Source of the DNA: Bostrychus sinensis
Taxonomy: Eukaryota; Chordata; Actinopteri; Gobiiformes; Eleotridae
Assembly: GCA_020698575.1 (NCBI GenBank)
Contig: CM036244.1
Span: 29,672,034 to 29,736,033 of the forward strand
Length of the DNA: 64,000 nucleotides
Direction: 5' to 3'
The translations under genes were made by a program, and so were the position numbers. Positions 58,213 through 64,000 of the stretch are shown in pieces. The notes beneath the pieces were generated by a model, which was given only the letters and a program-made list of their open reading frames with translations, made no database searches and was not told the origin of the DNA. Numbering within the stretch: position 1 is the stretch's first letter; each line of letters begins with the position of its first letter.

Positions 58213-61200
58213 ACACAGAATTAGTATAGTACTGCCTTTGTCAAAGAAAAGTACAGGTAACAAGATATATGTGTAAGAATGTTTATGTAGTTTATTGTTA
58301 AATTACTTAATTCTTATAGCAATACAACAATTAATCAGAAAATTAGTTCTAGGCAGTTTGTATTCATTAATACATTGTCTTCATTTATCAACCCACAGCC
58401 TTCCCTTAAACCCACACAATACACCTCTCTCACACTTTTCCAATCTCATGCCATCTCATGACTCTCTTGCAGTTAGTGCAAACAACTTTAGTCATGTTTA
58501 ACGTCTAGGCAGAACTGAAACAAATATTAAATGAATGTATGCAGAATACAAGGCCTAAAATACTAAAGGTTTTATACTGGAGGATGATAATGGTGATGTT
58601 TCTTGTTTCACTAACAACTCTGCTGTTCTCTACTAATGACATACTACTAATGGCACAGCCCACTGCTGCTCTCCCTGATAGAAATACATTATTAGTAAAA
58701 CATGTGATAGCAGTCTGAAAGCTGGAGGAGGACCTGTCCAGGACTTCACGTGTTACATAAGTCCAGGCCGTCCCACAGTGTACTTGCATGTCTCTGACAC
58801 AAAGGGCTGATTCAGAGCCTGTTCCACACAGCTGTCATCACCAGGCCCTGAATGCAAAACATGGCCTATCTGAATGTACATGAAGATCAGTGTGGTCACA
58901 GACAGTGCACTGATTGAGTATTTGCTGTGGAGATGGAGTGCTTGGCACATGACATCCCATGATTACCACATTATCTGACAACATGCACAACAAACGACCA
59001 TTTTTCTTCTCTGGCTACAGGCCAGGGGAGAGGAAAATCTGGACATCTATGCTTAGACTGTTGCAACCCTGCTCCTGATAAGCAGATAATGATGGAGCGA
59101 CGTAGAATGATTTTTGATACAATGGGCACTGAGTGGATGTTAAGAACAGTAATGGATGAAAAGGCTTCTAGTGGTGAGGCTCACAACCCAACCAAATGAA
59201 TATTGCATAGTATCTTGTGTTCAGATTGGAAGAAAACTGCAACTTCTGTATATTTTTTTTCTTTATGTTCATGATTGATGTTGATGTTTTACTCTCAGAA
59301 ATATCCAGACAGACTGTAACCAAGCTGTTTTAATTCATCTGTGTGTGTTTATAAATCACACAGAAACCCAAACAAGAATGTATTAACATAAAAATTTCCC
59401 TACTGGGTTTTGTATTCTTTCCATTCACAGCCAAAGGTCATCTCTCTCATCATCTCACTGGTGTACAGCCATCAGGGCAGTGTGCACACAGCTCCTCTGT
59501 GTTCTTAATGTCAGCCCTGCTCTGTCTATAAGCTGCTCTAATGACTACACCTATTATTGTATTCTGTTGTATTGTATTCTGAGTCGGACATCTCTCATTC
59601 AAAAGAGGAATAATTAATTAACTTCAGAATGCAAAGATGATGTGTAAAGCAACTGTGCTTGGAGACAAAGTTAAGAGATTTGACTGATGCATGCACTTAT
59701 CCTGGACTAATGCGCTGGGAGCCTAAATTCTCAGAGCAGTTGTCTTGCATAAGAATCTTGTTCTATTCTTTATTAGAGGATGAATAATGCCAGTAATTAT
59801 GTCCAACTGCACACCCAACAAAAACTAGCACCTAATCAACATTGTAGGTACTGAAATTCACTGCCTGTGATGAGGTACACAGATCCAGTATTTTCTGATC
59901 CATTTTTCCTCTCGGGCTCACCACACCATCTGCTGCAGAGACTACACTGAGGTCTAGAGCCTTCATCTGTCCTGCACCAGACAGAGGAATACTCTGAGAC
60001 TCATCTTTACAATATTGACTGTCTCCATGGATGTGTCCATCCACATGCTGTCTCCAAACCCACCACTTTTCAACAAAAACTTTTATTAAATCAATAATAT
60101 TATCCCTTAGGAGTCCATGGCCACGCCGGCGTGATTGAAGAACATTGCGTCTTTGCAGAGTTGTAGATTTAAAAAAAATTTCACTTAGAGAGATGAGACA
60201 ATACAATTACCCCTGACAGAGAAGGCCTTAAGTTTTTTGTAAGTTTTTATTTTACGTCAGTAGTCACAGAGCTTTTGACCGTTAAAGTTTTACAACCAAG
60301 ACATTAAATATGATAAATAAAGTCTAATTAACACTTTGTCACGGAAAGTTCCCGCAATGATTTCAGATTGTATCCCTGATGTTTTTTGTTTTTTTTTAAA
60401 AGGTCAGAAAAGGGATATTTACCTGACAGAACTTTATTTTCATGGTCCCAAGTACAAGGAGGGAGAGTAGAGAAGAGGGGCTGCAGGCTGCAGACTCACA
60501 CACATCACTCCCCTGCAGTTCCCAGTTTGTCCACATGAGCTGCCCTTCAGTGAGCTGTATGGATGGCACTTTTCTCTTTGTAAATGTTCAAATGTGACAG
60601 AATTACTCCTATTTGAAACCTTTTAACATCTGACAAAAGCCATTAGTTCACCATTTATTGATACAGTGAATAAATAATGAACTGGCGCAAGGTCAAGATC
60701 TATTTTTAAATGTTTTGCCTGTGTTCAAATGCCTCCTAAAGGCACTTAGCTTCATTATAAATCACTTATTATTTTATATGTACCTACTTTTGAAACACTC
60801 AGAAAGCTTCGTCAAGCATGTTTGATTTTCTCATGTCAAAAAATATAAACATTTTGATTTCCGATTTTGTGTTTTTTGTGTATTCTAGGCTGCGGAGTGT
60901 TCATACAGTACAGTAAACAAAAGAAATAACCATTTGGTCAAATATATAAAGTTGTCCTGAATAAAATGATGTATAATTTTCATATTTTTCTCAATTCCAA
61001 AGGTGATATATGAAGGTAGATTCAAAAACACTGAAAAACTGCAAAAGTAGGCTTAGGCTCCAGAGGGTTATCATAGTAATTTACTGTGCAAAGCAATATA
61101 TTCAGTACAGTTTTGGGCCACAGATAGTTTCACGTCATATGCTGTGTCCCTGATGCAAACAGATACAAATCATTAAGATGCAAGTCTGGCTTCTTGTACG

Positions 61201-62020
61201 GCAACAGTGAAAGCAGTTTGATGAAAAATGACAGCCACTGGCCTTGGTCAGTGTTGTGGTCAATGTTTTGGTACAGACAGTGAGAGAGTTTCAGACAGGC
61301 CAGATGACCAGAGCACCAGCCAGAAAAGAATGGCCTGGCCGGTGGACATGGATCACTTGGTGGCACAACCATCTGGAACTGAGCACACTGGCAGCGGCAA
61401 AGTCAAGAGCTAACTAGCCACCAACACCAGCAGACGTACTGCTAGCAACCAACGCTGCTAACGCTAGCCACTAGCACTAGTAGTGGCAGTGGAACGCAAG
61501 CTAAAAGACCAACATGGCTAAACGTTTGCAGCCAGTGGAGCTTGGTTAACCAGGAAATAAGGAGATTGTGAGGTGGAAGCAATCTCTCAGATGTTTGACA
61601 AGCAGCACATAGAAGCCGGGTAGTCCGAAGACGGGTGACATCAACAGGTAGGCAAAAAGCTAGTCCAAACAGTAGAAATGTAATCCAAGCAGTGATTGTA
61701 ATCCAAGCACAGAAGAGCAGAGAGCAATGGCAAAAAACAAACAATATTTGTATATATGAGAAAAGTGTAGAAACAAGTTAGACTGAGAAGCAGCGAACAG
61801 CATCCAACACTGGCTTCTTCCTATCATCAGACATGAATGATAGGTGAAGTCAATCAAAATATTGCCTTTAGCGAATGAACTGAGGAAGGCGTTATTGCCA
61901 GGGCATGTCTCTAAATGTGTTCCTTTTTAAGTTGATTGTCTTACACATACATTTGTTCAGTGCCATCTTTATCTTACTCACTGCAGAGAAAAAAAACTGA
62001 ATCCAGGCCAAATAAATTAA
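58213..62020. other. Non-coding stretch, no gene recognised
   Basis: The minus-strand frame at 59832-60206 (124 codons) is the longest here outside the enolase shadow frames, and I do not recognise it. A possible unclassified repeat lies at 61400-61720, with GCTAAC/CTAGCCAC runs at 61439-61480 and ATCCAAGCA repeats at 61672-61712. No transposon ends were confirmed. Confidence 0.4.
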
Positions 62021-62024
62021 AGCC

Positions 62025-62100
62025 TGAGGTGGGACATACTCTGGACAATGGGCAGCTAACTGCAAGGTTAAGATGACAACTGCACACCTGTGCCACCTGT
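62025..62100 (-). mobile_element. SINE (AFC-like) fragment
   Basis: 'gaggtgggacatactctgga' and 'caatgggcagctaactgcaa' match the reverse complement of the SINE body around its 'ccagggtgtaccccgcc' region. Short and diverged. Confidence 0.55.
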
Positions 62101-62919
62101 GTCTGTTGCTAATGTGTCTACAGGCAAAAAGTAAGGTGATAACTAAACCTAAGAACACCGTGCACTAATGAGAATCACTTTGTTATACAATAGCATGTTT
62201 TTTTTTTTTTAATATGTTCTCATTACAAGCAGAAGGGGCGACGGGAGAATGACTGTAAACTAAGTGAATGAAAGGAAATGTAATAACTTATTTGAATAAA
62301 TATGTGCATTCATTGCCATTTTTATTGCCATGCTTCTCTTACTCAAAGTTTACAATTTTAAAACCAATTTCTCATTATCACTAGGACTGCTGATGTTACT
62401 GATACAAGAACAGTCAAACTCCAATACCACACAGGAAACGAGGTTTAAATATTAAATACATAATATATAATAAATGTATAAACAAGCTATAAAACAATGA
62501 CTCTAACCAGAATCTTGTTTATGGCACATCAGACGAGAGATGACCTGGTGCAACAGATCACCCACCGACACGCTGACCCTCTCCTCATCAGTCCACACAG
62601 CCCAGAGTCCTGCTCCTTCACTTAACCTTCTGTCAGCTCACAGATGGCCACAGCTCCTCAACACTGAACAAACAGCACCTCCTCAACCAGAATACACAAA
62701 CCTGAAGGTCCAAGACAAGAAGGTCACTGCCTTAACATTTCACTGTTCATGAGCTGCATTACACACCACAAATCTTAAAAGTGTGCAACAAGATTAAAAT
62801 AAGATGTGTGTTGTCAGAGAGTGGGTTATGAACACTGGAGTGGTTGAATATTCAGTTAATTTATTTATACAACTATCCCTCTGTAAGTGTTTTGTTAAGA
62901 CAAACCTATTTATTTTTAT
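62101..62919. other. Non-coding stretch, nothing recognised
   Basis: Short chance frames and a T run at 62199-62210. No repeat family was identified. Confidence 0.5.
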
Positions 62920-62984
62920 TTGACCTTTATTTAACCAGGAAAGTCCCACTGAGATTCAGAATCTCTTTTGCAGGGGAGTCCTGG
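62920..62984. repeat. Common fish repeat fragment, family unknown
   Basis: 'gacctttatttaaccaggaa' and 'agtcccactgagattcagaa' with 'ttgcaggggagtcctggccc' form a motif I know as widely dispersed in fish genomes. I cannot name its family. Confidence 0.55.
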
Positions 62985-63150
62985 CCCCATGGGGGACCTA
63001 TTGTACATGTTTTTAGTGGTAGGGGAAACCTACACAGACACGGGGAGAACATCCAAACTCCACACAGAAAAGCCCCACCCGGTCCAGGAATCAAACCCGG
63101 GACCTTCTTGCTGTGACGCAGGAGTGCTAGCCACTATGCCGCCTATGCCA
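62985..63150 (-). mobile_element. SINE (AFC-like), tRNA-like head and early body
   Basis: On the minus strand it shows 'ggcggcatagtggctagcac', 'tcacagcaagaaggtcccgg', the B box 'gggtttgattcctgg', 'tttctgtgtggagtttgg' and 'gttctccccgtgtctg'. This is the best-preserved RNA polymerase III promoter head of the SINE in this window. It is cut off before the body and tail. Confidence 0.85.
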
Positions 63151-64000
63151 CAAATGTATCAAATGTATCTAGTAGTAACAAACAGACACAGAGCCCCAGA
63201 ACATCTTTATATATATCTTTTCATTTGTTTTGTGTTTTTTAAGCTGCCTTAGTCAAACTTCTCCCATCACCTCCACCCTCCCCTCAACAACAACATGGTG
63301 ACCTTTCCTGCTTTGGCTGTAGCAAAAAAGTAAAACTGAACTTATTTGTAAGGCTGACATTTTAAGAGTAATGTAATCCCCCAATTATCTCGGCCTCATT
63401 TAAAAGTGTTTTAGTGCTTTGCCAAGACAGCACCTAATTATCCAGAGAGCCTTTTGTTTTACTTAAACAAGTGTCCATCTCAAAGAGGGAAAACCAAACA
63501 AAAACACAGAAAGTTAGAACTAATTTGCAAAGCACAATAGTCAGCAAACACTTGCCACCTAAATTTAGTATTTATTATCACTCCAATTAAATTATGTTTG
63601 TTATTTTAATCCACTCTTAATTATTTCTTAATTAAAAAAGGGCCATTTGTTAAGATATATTTAACCAGAGACACGAGGTGATAAGCTGTGGAGATGTTTG
63701 TTGAGTGCAGGACAGGATGTTTTGCTGTTATCACCCGCAGTGTTGCATCTTTTGATGCAACTTCTCAACTTGTAGCTGACAGCTTGACATTTGCAGTGAT
63801 GGATGTTCAGCTGGCAGAACTCTGTAAAAAACATGTTTACTCACCAAGCCGCCCAGGATACTTTGTAGCACAAGAAGTAAGGAATGAAAAATGTGTGGTG
63901 AGCCAGGGCTGTTTTTCTACTTCCTCCTGGAAACACTTAGAAGACACCCAAAGTTTTGTGCTGTTTTAAAGGCCAGCTTGTTGTCAGACTGCAGAATTCT
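63151..64000. other. Non-coding stretch with a candidate conserved element
   Basis: No gene is recognised; the frame at 63688-63969 has no family features. At about 63360-63680 the sequence is rich in TAATCC, CAATTA and TTAATTA cores, for example CCCCCAATTATCTCGGCCTC at 63379-63398. This could be regulatory but needs alignment to tell. Confidence 0.4.

Noticed and set aside
62985..63150. A tRNA gene on the minus strand
   Set aside because: A- and B-box-like motifs are present but belong to a SINE head; no cloverleaf with anticodon arm and acceptor stem can be drawn.
1..64000. CRISPR array, bacterial operon or integrated virus
   Set aside because: No regularly spaced repeats with unique spacers, no operon-like gene packing and no viral gene was seen; all features fit a fish genome.

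Overview
This window reads as non-coding DNA from a ray-finned fish, probably a percomorph teleost. It is AT-rich and full of simple repeats. It carries an intronless copy of a vertebrate muscle-type enolase and many transposon families that I associate with teleosts: tRNA-derived SINEs of the AFC/cichlid type, L2/Rex1-like and Rex6-like LINE fragments, a Tc1-like remnant, and many short hAT-type elements. I found no intact protein-coding gene, no convincing host exon, no rRNA or tRNA gene and no CRISPR array. Long stretches are probably intergenic or deep intronic.

Layout. 0-4.4 kb: non-coding DNA with one LINE 3' end (2.29-3.14 kb). 4.4-6.9 kb: a hAT-type element with 8-bp target duplications that encloses a broken eno3-like retrocopy and a SINE fragment. 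8.2-9.3 kb: a decayed LINE tail that still shows a zinc knuckle and a restriction-like endonuclease. 13.9-14.2 kb: a Tc1 transposase remnant. 15.4-16.3 kb: a hAT element built from GATCGG motifs; an internally deleted relative lies at 48.9-49.3 kb. 17.5-18.5 kb: two complementary trinucleotide arrays. 25.6-27.1 kb: two foldback elements and a hAT element, one nested in another. 29.9-30.6 kb: a CpG-containing segment that could be a promoter and first exon. 35.6-41.4 kb: a hAT element, a MITE and a larger hAT element that keeps a transposase-like first exon. 47-49.4 kb: a SINE, a palindromic element and the second GATCGG element. 53.8-55.3 kb: a hAT element carrying a LINE and an (AT)n tract of about 190 bp. 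57.6-58.2 kb: another hAT element. 62-63.2 kb: SINE fragments.

No genes here work together in a pathway. The main content is the insertion history, which can be read from target-site duplications. I found 8-bp duplications, or near duplications, at eight hAT-like elements by direct inspection. The most unusual locus is the enolase retrocopy. It lies inside a hAT element, is joined head-to-head to a SINE tail, and the joined pair is flanked by a 13-bp direct repeat. All family names come from recognition and were not checked by database search.
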